The notes below the pieces were generated by a model. That model searched no databases. It saw nothing but the letters and a program-made list of their open reading frames with translations, and had not been told where the DNA came from. A stretch of 64,000 bases of DNA from Panicum virgatum (taxonomy: Eukaryota > Streptophyta > Magnoliopsida > Poales > Poaceae): positions 47,920,119 through 47,984,118 of the forward strand of contig NC_053150.1 of assembly GCF_016808335.1 (NCBI RefSeq), read 5' to 3'. The translations under genes were made by a program, and so were the position numbers. Below, piece after piece: positions 1 through 11,568 of the stretch. Within the stretch, counting starts at the first letter, position 1. Every line of letters begins with the position of its first letter.

Positions 1-2
1 GG

Positions 3-1302
3 GCCCGGACGCGCCCGACTCGGCGGCAGCGGAAGCGCCGGAAGACAAGTGCTGCAGCGGAAGCCCCTACCTCCAGCTCCGGTCCTGCTGCGGAGGAAGA
101 GTTGGAGGTGGTGTTTGGCAGGCGGCTCCTGCAGCTCCAATCCCCGGAGGAGGATGCGACTCCGCTTCCTCAGGTGCTGTTGCGAGTTCGGCGTTCGATT
201 GAAGAGGCAACCTCCTCCGCCGAGGTGGCCTTCCGGCGGGAGTGGTCTGCGCTGGAGAGCGAGCGTCAGCGCCTCTCCGACTGGCACACCCGCCTGGAGG
301 CGCACACGAAGGCGGAAGCCTCCCGCGCTGCGGAAGCTCGGTCGAAGCTCAAGTCGGACCAAGAGGCCTACCGAGCCAGCCTTAAGAAGGTGTTTGACCG
401 AGAGCTCGCAGTGTCGAATCGGGAGAAATCCTTGGCACAGCGGGGAGCAGGACTTCACCCTGGAGGTTGTTGGGTTTGCTGCTCAGCGGTCCGGCCTCGA
501 GGCTCACCTCGCAGCCCAGCAGTCAGAGCTGGAGACTCGCAGCGAGGACCTCGAGGTCCGGAGGCAGGAGCTCGACGTCTTCTCTGCGACTCTGCAGGGA
601 TGGCATGAACAACTGCAGGAGAGGGCCCGCCAGCTGACTGCCGACGAGGCGGACTTGGAAGAGGACCGGAAGTCTCTTGCCAAGCGGGAAGCTCACGCCA
701 CCGCCATAGAGAAGGAGCTTGGGCGCCAGCGAGAGTCGCTCAAGAAGCGGAAGGTATACGCGGAGCAGAAGGAGACCAAGCTGGAGGAGCGGTCCCGCGG
801 ACTCGAGGAGAGATCCCGCGAGCTGGAGGAGAGGTCCCGCGAGGTGGAGGTGGCCAAGGCGGCCTTGGACACCCGGGTGCAGGAGGCTGTCCGGGAGGCG
901 GTCCAGAAGCACCAGGAAGACCAGCGCGCTGGAGCTCAGCGGATCGCTGACTGGGCGGCCGAAGCGAGCCTCGCACTGGTGCCATTTGGAATGAGCCCGA
1001 TCCAGGTGGCGGAGCCGCCAGCTTCGATAGCTGACGCCCTCCCAGTGTTGAGCTCCGCTTCGGATAGGCTCCAGCGCCTGGGGCCGGTCCTTACTGGACA
1101 GCTTGAAACCGAGGGCCGCGAGCTGATCCGGATGGTGGCGGAGCACATCCTGACCTGCCTCCGGAGCCACGACCCGGCCATCTCGCTGGCGCCCGTGGTC
1201 GATGGCCCTGTAGCAGAGACGGAGGCCGCCGCTCGGGACAGCGTGCGGGAGGTCGTTGACTTCGTCGCCGCCTACTTCAAGCGAGAGCCTGCGGACCCTT
1301 AG
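3..1302 (+). pseudogene. antisense coiled-coil ORF of the Tat-type element (frameshifted, 5' end outside window)
   Basis: This ORF lies on the strand opposite to gag-pol and converges with it. One frame is open from base 3 to about 440 and another from there to the stop at 1302; the protein style changes frame near 430-450, so one small indel is likely. The product is basic and Ala/Ser-rich at first, then a long Glu/Arg/Lys/Gln-rich coiled coil (translated from roughly 200-940), including tandem LEERSRE-type heptad repeats near 780-850. The C-terminal 120 residues are less charged and more globular, ending in YFKREPADP. No enzymatic motif is visible. Tat-lineage elements are known to carry extra ORFs here, some antisense, of unknown function. 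A captured host coiled-coil gene is the alternative explanation. Confidence 0.6.
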
Positions 1303-2694
1303 GCTGGGGATTGTATCTTTTTTCTTTTGCATTATGTAACAAACATTGTATTAGTTGAAAGTTTTGAAATAGAAGAAACTTCAACTTAGCTGTTTGGCGG
1401 TTGTTGATTTGCGGTATGCGGCACCCCGGCGCCCTGGCCCCCTGGCGGATAGGTTCAGTTGTTTGGACCTGTCTGCCACCTTGGGCATAGGTGTCACATA
1501 GCCTGCAAGGCGAGCAAGCGCCTTGTTCCCTGCGTAGTATACAGGAGTACAGAGAGAAGAATCAAATTTGCTTATATGGTAGCAATGATACTGCAACTTA
1601 GCTATTTGACGCATGCAGAATCCATCCATGATGTGTGGGACAAAGCGGATGCCTGGGCCCCCTGGGAGAGAGACTCAGCTGCTGTGAGTCTGTCTACCAC
1701 CGAGATTGGCTCTTATCCTGCATGAAAGCTTTGAAGCAGATACTCGGCCCCCCTGGTAGATAGGCTCAATGGTTTGAGACTGTCTACCACTGGCCAGGTT
1801 TGAACCTGTGTACCACCTCAAAGTTATAGCTTAGAGCAGACCCGCGGGGCTCATTCCTGACCAATCCCAGGCTTGGTACCAGGTCTAGGACTCTAGATGC
1901 GCAGGTCCAGGTAGCTCTGTGCTTGTTACAGAGTGGGGGAGTGCGTAGGCTTAGGGTCGGAACCAGGCTAAGGCGCTACGCAGGGCTCCGGACCACTCCA
2001 GGAAACAGTACGATCTTTCCGGACCTGGCTTCTTCGTCCTAGACCCTTCGCAGCAGTGGGTGAGGTCACTTTGCTGTGCTCGATCCTTTGAGATATAGTG
2101 CTGGACACGCCGTGTTGGACTTAGGAAGCCAGCTCTTGAGCTGGGTCGAGGTCCGGGCCCCCAATTACCTGGCTTCAGGTACTAGAGTACTCGTTACAGG
2201 GTGGTGGAGAGTGCAGGCTTTTGGGTACGGAACCAGCTAAGCGGCTACACTGTACTCCGAACCACCCCAGGAAACAAGTACCCGCTCCCCAGAGTAGGTC
2301 CCTAGGGGTCCGGACCCCTCTCCTGCAGCAAGAGGGTCCGGACCTGTACGGTATTCCAGCAGCTCAATGCAGATCTTAGTTGCAGCAACAAGAGTAGAGG
2401 TCCCGCGGGGGTTAGAAAAAAGCGAAAATTACGAGAATCGAAATGCGTAATTTAACTTTGACACAAAGACAGAATTAGGAAAAAATCTTTCCTTTGCAAT
2501 CTCGATGTATATGGCTTGCGCGATGGATGTCAGAGGCCGGGTTTATGAGGTCGGACCTCTACCGCTCTGAGCCGCGCGTTAGCCGCTAGTGCGATGGATG
2601 CCAGAGGTCGGGTTTACGAGGGTGGCCCTCAACCGCTCCGGGCCGCACGCTAACTCTATCTTATTACAAAGGAAAGGTTATTTCCCTGCTCTGC
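1303..2694. repeat. non-coding spacer with short direct repeats between antisense ORF and pol
   Basis: No credible gene is visible. The spacer holds three kinds of diverged direct repeat. A roughly 43-bp unit containing CCCCCTGG..GATAGG and GTCTACCAC occurs near 1438, 1659 and 1748. A roughly 80-bp unit containing GGAACCAG and CCAGGAAACA occurs near 1936-2010 and 2200-2280. A roughly 70-bp near-tandem pair beginning GCGATGGATG occurs at 2519 and 2591. It lies where two convergent transcription units would meet, so termination signals for either could be here, but none is identifiable by eye. Confidence 0.6.
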
Positions 2695-5600
2695 CTAGGT
2701 GTAAAACTTACGCAGATGCTCTATGTTCCACGGGTTGGGCAGCGGTACTCCGTCTTCTGTGGCGAGGCGAACACATCCGGGCCGGCATACCTCTGTAACC
2801 TTGAAAGGCCCCTCCCAGCTGGGGGAGAGTTTGTGGAGCCCCGCTCGGTTCAGGATCCGTCTGAGGACGAGGTCGCCAGCCCGGAGCTCCCTACTGTGCA
2901 CGAACCGTTGACGGTAGCGCCGGAGCGCCTGGTTGTAGCGTGCATTTCGGATCGCTGCTCGCCACCTTCGCTCGTCAACGAAGTCCACGTCGTCGCACCG
3001 CAGCTGCTCCTGCATGGATTCGTCAAAGGCCTGGACCCGTGGTGAGCCCAGGTGAATTTCTGGGGGAAGGCATGCTTCAGCCCCGTAGACCAGGAAGAAC
3101 GGAGTCTCCCCGGTGGCTCGGCTGGGTGTGGTCCGGTTGCCCCATAGTACACATGGAAGCTCGTCAACCCATTTGGCACCATGCTTTTTCAAGCAGTTGT
3201 AGGTGCGGGTCTTGAGTCCCCTGAGGATCTCTGCATTCGCTCTCTCAACCTGTCCATTGCTGCGGGGATGTGCCACGGACGCAAAGCATAGCTGGATGCC
3301 AATGTCCTCACAGTACTCTTGGAAAAGTCTGCTTTTGAATTGGGTCCCGTTGTCCGCGATGATGCGGTTTGGGACGCCAAATCTGCACACAATGGACCTG
3401 AGGAATGCGACTGCTGATTTCTTAGTAATATTCACCACAGGAGTAACCTCCGGCCACTTAGTGAACTTGTCGATGGCAACATAGAGGAACCGGTACCCTC
3501 CGACAGCCCGGGGAAAGGCCCCAGGATATCCACACCCCACACAGCAAATGGCCATGAGGGCGGGATCATCTGTAGAGCTTGAGCTGGGGTGTGTATTTGC
3601 TTTGCATGGAACTGGCATGCTTTGCAGGACCTTACCAGCTCAGCCGCATCCTGGAGTGCTGTTGGCCAGTAGAAGCCGTGCCGAAAGGCCTTGCCAACAA
3701 GCGTGCGAGAGGAGGAATGACTTCCGCACTCGCCTCCATGGATCTCCGCAAGCAGTTCGCGGCCCTCTCCCTGGGAAATGCATCGCATGAGGACTCCGTT
3801 TGCGCCACGGCGGTAGAGATCCCCTTCTACCACCGCGTAGCGTTTAGCCAATCGGACTATGCGCTCAGCGGACACATCGTCATCAGGGAGGATGTTATCT
3901 TTCAGGTAGTCCCGGATCTCGGAGATCCATGCATCGGGAGCTCCCAAAGCAGATAGGGGTGGTTCTGTGAGGACAACAGGCTCCTCAACAGAACACACAG
4001 CCCTAGTTGGGCACCATAGGTGGAATACTGCCGGGACCGCTAGCTTCGAGGTGCCAGCTTGATCCCCGTCACCCGGCTCGGCAGGCTGGGCGGTAGGTTT
4101 CAGCAGCCGTCTTTCAAAGACACCCTCAGGCACAGAAGCCCAGGTAGATGCTCTCGCAGAGAGATCATCTGCTGCTGAGTTGTGCTCGCGGGGAACGTGT
4201 TGTAGTTCCAAAGCGTCGAAGTCCTTCTCGAGCTTCCTCACGTGTATGAGGTATGCCGCGAGCTGGGGATTATTGCAGTTGCAATCCCCTCGGACCTGCT
4301 TAATGATTAGCTGGGAGTCCCCCTTCACCAGAAGCTGCCGGACCCCCAATGAGAGGGCTTGGGTCAGGCCGAAGATCAGAGCCTCGTATTCCGCCATGTT
4401 GTTGGTGGCCTTGAACTCAAGGTGCACCATGTACTTCAGCTGATCTTCGTTTGGGTCGATGAGGACCACACCAGCTCCGGCCCACTTCTCGCGGGCGGAC
4501 CCATCAAAGAAGAGTGTCCAGTGAGGCTCGGTGAAGACTGGTGTCCTGATTTCCGGCTCCGGGGGTCCAACATTTATGGCCGGACCTCCAGGGTTGCTTG
4601 GGGAAGGAGTCCACTCCGCTATGAAATCAGCCAGGATCTGGCTTTTGACCGCATGGCGTGGCTGGAATTCCAGTTGGAACTCTGCCAGCTCTGCTGCCCA
4701 CTTGGCGATATTGCCTGTGGCGTTGGAATTGTGTAGAATCGCTCTTAATGGGTAAGAGGTCACTACAACAACTCGGTGTGCTTGAAAGTAGTGGCGCAGT
4801 TTCCTGGACGCAATAAGTATTGCATAGATAAGCTTATGCGTCTCAAGATACCTGGCCTTTGCCTCGTGGAGGACTTCACTGACGTAGTAGACTGGCTTTT
4901 GGACGGTCCGGACCCTAGTTCCTGGGTCCGGTTCGCCCTTGTCCACCGCATCTGCCCCTTGGGCCCCCAGTGGTTCTGGGCTCCCAATGGGATGAGGCTC
5001 CTCCGGGCCTGCCTGTGCGGGGCCCGGACCTTCAAGCTGGGGTGAGGCTGACGGGCCCCCGTGTCCGGGGTCCGGCTCACCATCCTTGGCCAAGAGGACC
5101 TTAGTGCTCCCCTGGCGGGTTTGCTCCATCCTTTCGGCGACCAGCACCATGCTGACCGCCTCCGCAGATGCAGCAAGATACAGAAACAACGGCTCACCGG
5201 GTTCTGGTGCCACCAATACTGGCAGCGAGGTGAGGTGCTGCTTCAGCTCCTGGAAGGCCTGTTCAGCCTCTTCGGTCCATGAAAATGGACCGGACCTCCT
5301 CAACAGCTTGAAGAAGGGAAGGGCCCTCTCAGCCAGCCTCGATATGAAGCGGCTAAGAGCAGCGAGAGATCCAGTAAGCTTCTGGACGTCCTTGATGCGG
5401 CCAGGAGGCCTCATTGCTTCGATCGCCTTGATCTTGGCTGGGTTTGCCTCGATGCCTCGATGCGAGACCAGGAAACCCAGCAGCTTCCCTGCTGAGACGC
5501 CGAAGATGCACTTCTCTGGGTTCAGCTTCGTGCGGGTGGCGCGAAGACGGTCGAAGACGAGGGACAGGTCCTCCACTAGTGTTGATCCTACCCTAGTCTT

Positions 5601-8600
5601 GACCACAATGTCATCGACATAAACCTCAACAATATCTCTAATTAGATTACAGAAGGTTTTGTTCATAGCTCGCACAAACGTGGGTAAGGCATTCCTTAGA
5701 CCATACGGCATGACAATGTAGCAATAAAGCCCATCTACTGTTACAAAGGCAGTATGCTTCCTATCCTCTCTAGACATCTGAATCTGGTGGAAACCAGAGT
5801 ATGCATCTAGGAAAGACAAAAGATCACACCCGGAGGTGGAGTCCACGATCTGATCGATACGCGGAAGAGGGTAGGGGTCTCTTGGACATGCCTTGTTGAG
5901 GCTGGTGTAGTCGATGCACATCCGGAGCTTCCCGTTGGCTTTTGGGACGACGACCGGATTGGCCAACCACTCGGGATGGTGGACCTCCTCGATGAAGCCA
6001 GCGTGTAGGAGCTTGTGGACTTCTTCGCGGATGAAGTTCTGCCGCTCCACAGACTGCTTCCGAGGTTTTTGGCGCACCGGCGTGGCGTCGGGGTAGATCC
6101 TCAGATTGTGCTCGATCACTTCCCTGGGGATCCCGGGCATCTGCGACGGTTCCCAGGCGAACACGTCGACATTTGCCCGGAGGAAAGCGATGAGCGCGTC
6201 TTCCTATTTCTCCTCCAGGTTCCCCGCGATGCGGGTGGTCCTGGTGGTGTCTGCCCCAATCTGTACCGACTTCACGGGAACTTGGTCCGGATCAGATGGT
6301 TGGACCTTGGAAGCCTTTGCAGGCGCCCTGGGTTGCGAGGTGGACGGATCCTCCTCGGAGCGTGCAGCCTCTGCCGCCAGAGTGTGCAGTCTCTCAACTG
6401 CAGCAACGGCAGCGGTGCGGTCGCCCTGCACGGTGAGGACTCCGGCAGGGGAAGGCATCTTCAAGACCAAATACCCATAGTGGGCAATGGCCATGAAGCG
6501 GTAGAGTGCCGGTCGGCCAATGATAGCGTTGAACGGGAGGTTCACCTCCGCAACATCAAACATGACGCTTTCTGTGCGGAAGTTTTCCTCGGTCCCGAAC
6601 ATGACCGGCAATGTGATGCTCCCCAGGGGGAACACCGGATGTGGGCCCACTCCGGAGAATGGGCGAGAGGGAGTCAGCTTGGACTCTGGGATCTGCAGCT
6701 GCTTAAATGCTGCATAACTGATGACGTTGAGGCCAGCCCCACCGTCAATCAGCACGTGGTAGAGCCTCACGTTGGATATGACAGGAGCAGTGACTAAAGG
6801 TAGCACACCAGCTCCAGCCATATTCTCCGGGCAGTCGGACGGCCCGAAAGAGATGGTGGTGTTCATCCACCTCTGGTGCGGCGCCGCCCTGGGGACCCCC
6901 GGCTTCACCGAAAGGACCTCCCGGCGAAGGGTCTTCACGTCCCGCCGGGAGACAAGCTCCCAGCTCCCGCCATACATCACGTACAGCTTCTTGCGGCGGT
7001 CGCCGTTGTCGGAATCGGAGTCGTCGTTGTGATAGACGCCCTTCAGCTCTCGAGCGGGGGATTGGTACCCCAGCTCCTTCTCCCCGGCTGCGGCTCTGCT
7101 GTCAGAGGCCTTCTCCTTGCCGGCCCGCTGGCGAGGAGGGGGTGAGTCATCCTTAGAGGACTGCTCCCGCCGCCCACTGACCCGTTTCGCGAGCTTTTGG
7201 ATCTCGCGGCAGTCAGCAGCGCTGTGGCGAGCGGTGGGATGCACTGGGCATGAACCTCCGCTTCCACCTTGCGGGCGAGGGCGTTTGCCGTGTGTATTCT
7301 GGCCCCCAGCCGCTGCCGCCGCAGCCGGCGCCGCTGGTGGCGCTGCTGCTGCAACGACTGGTCCGCCAGAATGCGGCTCCCCACGACCCCGGTTCTTCTT
7401 CTTCTTCTTGCCACCGCCCTGAGCGGTAGCGCTGGAGCCACCAGCCTTGGTGTCTCCGTCTTGGGGAGCTGAGTGCCATGCACGGCCCTCGGCGGCCCTG
7501 GCACACTTGTCTGCCAGGGAGAAAAGCGTAGTGACGCTTTCCACCTCGTGCGTCGCCAGCTTCTCGAGCATCTTCTCATCACGCACCCCCTGACGGAAAG
7601 CAGTAATAATAGATGCATCTGAGATACGAGGAATGGTACCCCGTACCTTAGTGAAGCGCGAGATGAAAGCCCGAAGCGTTTCCCCGGGTTTTTGCCTCAC
7701 GGCGTGAAGGTGTGCCTCCACACCATGCTGCTGGTAGGCGCTGGCGAAGTTCGCTGTGAACCTTGCACAAAGCTCTTCCCAGGACTGGATCGTCCCAGGT
7801 GTGAGGTTCATGAGCCAGGTCCGGGCTGGCCCAGACAAGGCTACATGAAAGTAGCTTGCCATGACGGCGCCGTTGCCACCAGCTGCTGTGATGGCGGTAA
7901 CGTACACCTGCAGGAATTCCGACGGGTTAGTAGTACCGTCGTACTTTTCCGGCAAGTGGGGGCGGAACTTGGGTGGCCACGCCACGGCGCGGAGGTGCTC
8001 CGCAAGCGCAGCACAGCCCACCCCGGCCACCGGTGCTCCTGGCTGAATCCGGGCGTTCACCGGAGGCCTGGGTGCCGCCGCGTCCAGATCGACATTGAGG
8101 TTGCGTCCCTCAATGTTGAGACGGCGCTCTCGCGCCCTCTCGACAGCGATGCGGGCATCCTCCCCCGCGCGCCGGCGGTTGAGCTCCGCCCGCAAGTCTT
8201 CTGTTCGTGCACCCCTCACGGTGGGGGAGCGCACAGACGCCGACGCACCGCCCTGACGCTGGTGGTAAGGTACCACCGCGTTGCCAGGCGGAGGTCGTTG
8301 CCCAGTCTTTGCAGAACTGGGGGAGGCCTGAGCCAGGTGGAGGAGACGGTCGACGTCGTCTCGCCACTACCTCAGGGCGTCTGGCGAGGCTGCCTCAGCC
8401 GGAGGGTTGCGAAGCAACTCCCTAGCCGCGGCTAGAGCTCCGCCGCTCGCAGTCTGTGAGGGGGCCCTTGATGGGCGCCCTGACTCTTGCCGGCGGGCGG
8501 CTCGCGCCACCGCCAACGGTGGCTGCTCCACAGGCACGGTTGCCCCTGGAGCAGGAACGCGAGGGGCGTGTGGCGTGGAGGACGCCACCCCCTCCGTCAT

Positions 8601-8624
8601 CTCCACGTCGTCCACACGAACCAT
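2695..8624 (-). pseudogene. gag-pol polyprotein of the Tat-type gypsy element, broken
   Basis: The ATG at 8622-8624 is the most plausible gag start, about 60 bases inside the LTR. Gag carries a retrotransposon-gag core (around 7900-7500) and a Cys/His motif CPVHPTARHSAADC near 7240. A protease-like LIDGGAG motif is near 6740. RT follows with YVDDIVV near 5610, then RNase H, an additional archaeal-type RNase H (FFDGSAREKWAGAGVV, near 4490), and integrase with its zinc finger and DDE core, ending at the stop 2695-2697. There are three visible breaks: TAG at 8367-8369, TAG at 6204-6206 (between protease and RT), and a one-base frameshift in the C/G run at 3508-3514, within integrase just after the GPFPG region. 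All other parts stay open, so inactivation looks recent. The element could move only with help in trans. Confidence 0.88.
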
Positions 8625-8664
8625 GGGGACGAAGAGGATGATGAAATGCGACCAGCTAGCGTCC

Positions 8665-8682
8665 CCTACCTGGCGCGCCAAA
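8665..8682 (-). other. probable primer-binding site of the Tat-type element
   Basis: Directly inside the 5' LTR the minus strand reads TTTGGCGCGCCAGGTAG. This stands where a tRNA primer would pair, and includes a perfect GGCGCGCC palindrome. The matching tRNA was not identified from memory. Confidence 0.55.
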
Positions 8683-9730
8683 TGTCGTGGTGTTGCAAAC
8701 CACGGCCGGGTGGCGGAAGGCACCCGCCCTAGCCCAGAGGGTGTGTACTCAGGGGGTAGCTAGTCTTAGATCGATCTCCCTCCAGAACACAAGAAACACA
8801 GCAGGATTTAGAGTGGTTCGGGCCGCCGGAGCGTAATACCCTACATCCACTGTGTGTTGTATTGCCTTCCCACAAGCGTGAGGAGGTGCGAGAGCTTGAG
8901 TCTGTATGGATGTCCCCTGTGCACAGCGAGCGCCTCCCTTTTATATCTCAAGGGGGCGCGTACACAGTCGTTGGATCCCCGACAGGTGGGTCCAACGATG
9001 TAGTATAACCTAACGCACTGTTCATGCATTATGGCGTTGCAGGCAAAGGAGATCTTTCTCTTGGATTCCCTCGCCTGCTCCCGGAGCCCTTCGTCCATCA
9101 TGTCCTAGCGTCGTCTTGTCAGGTCGGGCCCGTCGCAGCTAGTGACACCGCCCGTCACATTGCTTAAGCGGGCGGTGTAGCTTGCGGCGTAGGCGGCATG
9201 ATGGAAAAGTGCCGTGCTGTCGTATCCGTTTAATGCTACAGGCGGGCTCTGCGCGGGCGCGGCTCAGGCGGCTGCACTGTGCTCCTTGGTAATACGCGGC
9301 GCGCAGCGGGGCCTGACAAAAGGCTGTCTTGTGTACCACGGCGGCAGAGCACGCCTTGTCTATCGCATTAAATGCGGTAGGTGGGCGAGTCTTCCTCCGG
9401 AAGGCTCGCGCACGATCCCACGCCTCCGGGACACGTGGCGGCTTCGGACCCCTACACGGTGAGGGGAGTCCGGACGGGCGTAGGAGGTCCCGGACCCCTC
9501 TGGGGGTCCGAGGCTTCGGCGGTCAGCTTGGAGCTTCCCTTCCATGGAGACACGTGGCGCCACCGGACCCATCCTCAGGCGGGGAACGGTCCGGGGCCGT
9601 TGGCCTGGTGAGGGAAAAAGCCTGGCCTGTGGGGCCTGGCTACTCCGTCTCTCCCGCGCAGCTACGGATAACTACGCGGGTCCTGCTTCCCTGCAGTAAG
9701 AGTGGGTATCCCTGCTGCAGGGTACCGACA
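8683..9730 (-). repeat. 5' LTR of Tat-type gypsy element (1048 bp)
   Basis: The repeat begins TGTCG and ends CGACA, a 5-bp terminal inverted repeat of standard TG..CA type. On the minus strand a TATA box (GATATAAAAGGG, 8936-8947) separates U3 from R/U5. The R/U5 side contains a GGTTCGGGCCGCCGGAGCG segment typical of grass gypsy LTRs. The right boundary is proven by the resumption of the interrupted LTR at 9731. Confidence 0.88.
8936..8947 (-). promoter_or_regulatory. TATA box of the Tat-type 5' LTR
   Basis: The minus strand reads GATATAAAAGGG about 320 bases before the gag ATG, in the position expected for the genomic-RNA promoter. Confidence 0.6.
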
Positions 9731-11027
9731 AATTGCTAAGCTTATAGGACCGGTAAAAGTCGAGTGATTGCCTGTCACTCGCGAGCTTTATAGGAATTGC
9801 CTGTTTACTTTCTGTTATCAATATAAGGACGACGGACGGGGTTGTGTTCGATATCATGACCTTATGTGGGACCCCGTCTGTGTTAATGAACTTGCTAAGG
9901 TCGCGGTGTGTGGTAGTGCCGGTTAAGTTTTTGAAAGTACTAGCCACATGCCGTAAATATGGTACGCGGCAAGCCTAGTAGCCGATTGGACCGGGGAGTG
10001 GATATACCTTTCACTCTCTCAGTAGGGATAGGTTTTATTATTATGTTGCGCAACACTACGACTTCAAGGGACAAGGTTCGGCCTTGGAGCCCTGTAGTCG
10101 GGGAGAGTGACCCTATCCACAAGCCGGAAAGAAAGGTCAACGGTTGTTTGGGAATGACCCGACGGTGTTCCAGACGTGTGTGTTAGGTTGTCCTTGCAAG
10201 GTTGAATTTCGATTCAGAATCGTCCGTCTCTCACGATGAAATGAGACTGCTTAATTGATCTGCCACACAGAGTAATAAGAGCAACAATATTCTTATTAAT
10301 CTTGTTGTTTGCTTAGGAGTTTCACCATGATTGGATAGTAGATGCTTACATAGAATGGTTAATCAACTAGAATCTTGAAGCTAAAACTTGAAAGTAAGGA
10401 CATACTCTTTATTGCTTTTCAGCAAAGGAAAACCAGAGCCTTACAAAGCCTTGCATAGTCTAGCTAAGGTGGGCTACTTATACCCGTTGTCGGTTAAGTC
10501 TTGCTGAGTATTAGAATACTCAGCCTTGCTGTTGAAACCCTTTTTCAGGTATGAGTTTTGAGGATCAGATCGCTAGCTTGACCTATCCTTGCTCGTTGCC
10601 TCCTGGCTGGTCCGTAGAGTGGGATACGTCTTCGGCCGGCAATGACTATGACGAGTGATACCATGCTTGGGCTAGCCTGGTATCCTTTTTGCGACGTGTT
10701 GTAGCCGTCGTGTTTTATCTTCCGCTGTTTAAACTCTGATTCTACCCTTATGTTTTGTATAACTGTTTTACTTAAAGTTGGTTTTGTAATAATCTTTTGA
10801 ACCGGTTTGTAATCTTTAATATGCCTGTGTTGTAAAATTGGGGTTGTAATATCTCTGAACTCGCCTTCGTGCGGGGTATGCTTGTTCGATCCGAGAATCG
10901 GTGGTTGTATCGGGACGTTACCCGACAGACCAAAAATTGTTCCGTTTGAAGTGCGTTTAAGCTAATGTTGCCTTTATGGTGATGGTTTACGCACTTGAGC
11001 CGGGATAATTTAGGCGGTTCTGCCACA
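9731..11027 (+). repeat. 5' LTR fragment (3' 1297 bp) of the chromovirus-type element
   Basis: It matches 20898-22194 base for base apart from about ten substitutions, with no length difference. It ends TGCCACA, followed by GC and the primer-binding site. Its left part is displaced by the Tat-type insertion at 9730/9731. Confidence 0.92.
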
Positions 11028-11029
11028 GC

Positions 11030-11041
11030 TGGTATCAGAGC
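11030..11041 (+). other. primer-binding site, tRNA-iMet
   Basis: TGGTATCAGAGC, complementary to the 3' end of plant initiator tRNA-Met, lies two bases after the LTR end. It is the standard primer site of many plant LTR retrotransposons and fixes the element's orientation. Confidence 0.95.
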
Positions 11042-11312
11042 TGCAAGCGTACATCAGAGGTGTTGGAACCTTAAAAATCGCTTTCCGAATAAAATTGGAA
11101 CAACAGGGTATTTCGAAAAATTACGTTGGATTCGTTAAGGGTTGTGCATAGAACGTAAAGTCCTAGGGAATTTATGAGAATTACTAGGTGGTTATTTCTG
11201 TATGGTTTATGTTATCTGACTTCCAGCACTTTACATTTTGTCAAACCATACTCACAAGGAACTCTTAATTTCTGTAACGACGCATCTACGTTGAGGTAAG
11301 ATGGTAAGGATA

Positions 11313-11568
11313 CTCAGTCAGCTGAGGGAGTCTGACCTTCCCGTCGGTGATGCGAGCCGAACGCTGCCCTCAAGCAGTGGCTTACTTGAGGTGCTTCCAA
11401 TATACCGACTATTAGTTGACTATATTGGAAGTAAAGTGTGCTCAGTCAGCTGAGGGAGTCTGACCTTCCCGTCGGCAATGCGAACCGAACGCTGCGCTCA
11501 AGCAGTGACTTACTTGAGCTGCTGCCAATATACCGATCTCGGTCGACTATATTGGGAGTAAAGGAACT
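11313..11568 (+). repeat. 128-bp tandem duplication with paired hairpins in the leader
   Basis: Two units begin CTCAGTCAGCTGAGGGAG at 11313 and 11441. Each carries the potential stems CTCAAG/CTTGAG and CCAATATA/TATATTGG; differences between units are mostly outside the stem arms. The rest of the untranslated leader (11042-11312 and 11569-12294) shows no gene. Packaging or translation roles are possible but only inferred. Confidence 0.75.

Larger units (their letters stand above)
1..9730 (-). mobile_element. Ty3/gypsy LTR retrotransposon, Tat-type, 5' LTR to antisense ORF (3' LTR outside window)
   Basis: Read on the minus strand, the order is 5' LTR (9730-8683), a primer-binding region, gag-protease-RT-RNase H-integrase (8624-2695), a 1.4-kb spacer, then an ORF in the opposite direction (plus strand, ending at 1302). 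The 3' LTR would lie left of base 1. The RT/RNase H sequence style, an extra archaeal-type RNase H, and an antisense ORF between pol and the 3' LTR are known traits of the Tat lineage (maize Grande, rice RIRE2 relatives). The right end is exact: the LTR ends ACCGACA at 9730, and the next base resumes the LTR of the neighbouring element, whose uninterrupted copy is at 20898. The expected target duplication is AATTG (9731-9735); the left copy is not in the window. The element is not functional, because gag-pol carries two stops and a frameshift. Confidence 0.88.

Noticed and set aside
6015..6797. 260-codon plus-strand ORF
   Set aside because: It is the complementary shadow of the gag-pol reading frame, without its own domain signature.
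7043..7618. 191-codon minus-strand ORF overlapping gag of the Tat-type element
   Set aside because: An overlapping frame within a GC-rich gag gene; the gag frame itself has the recognised motifs.
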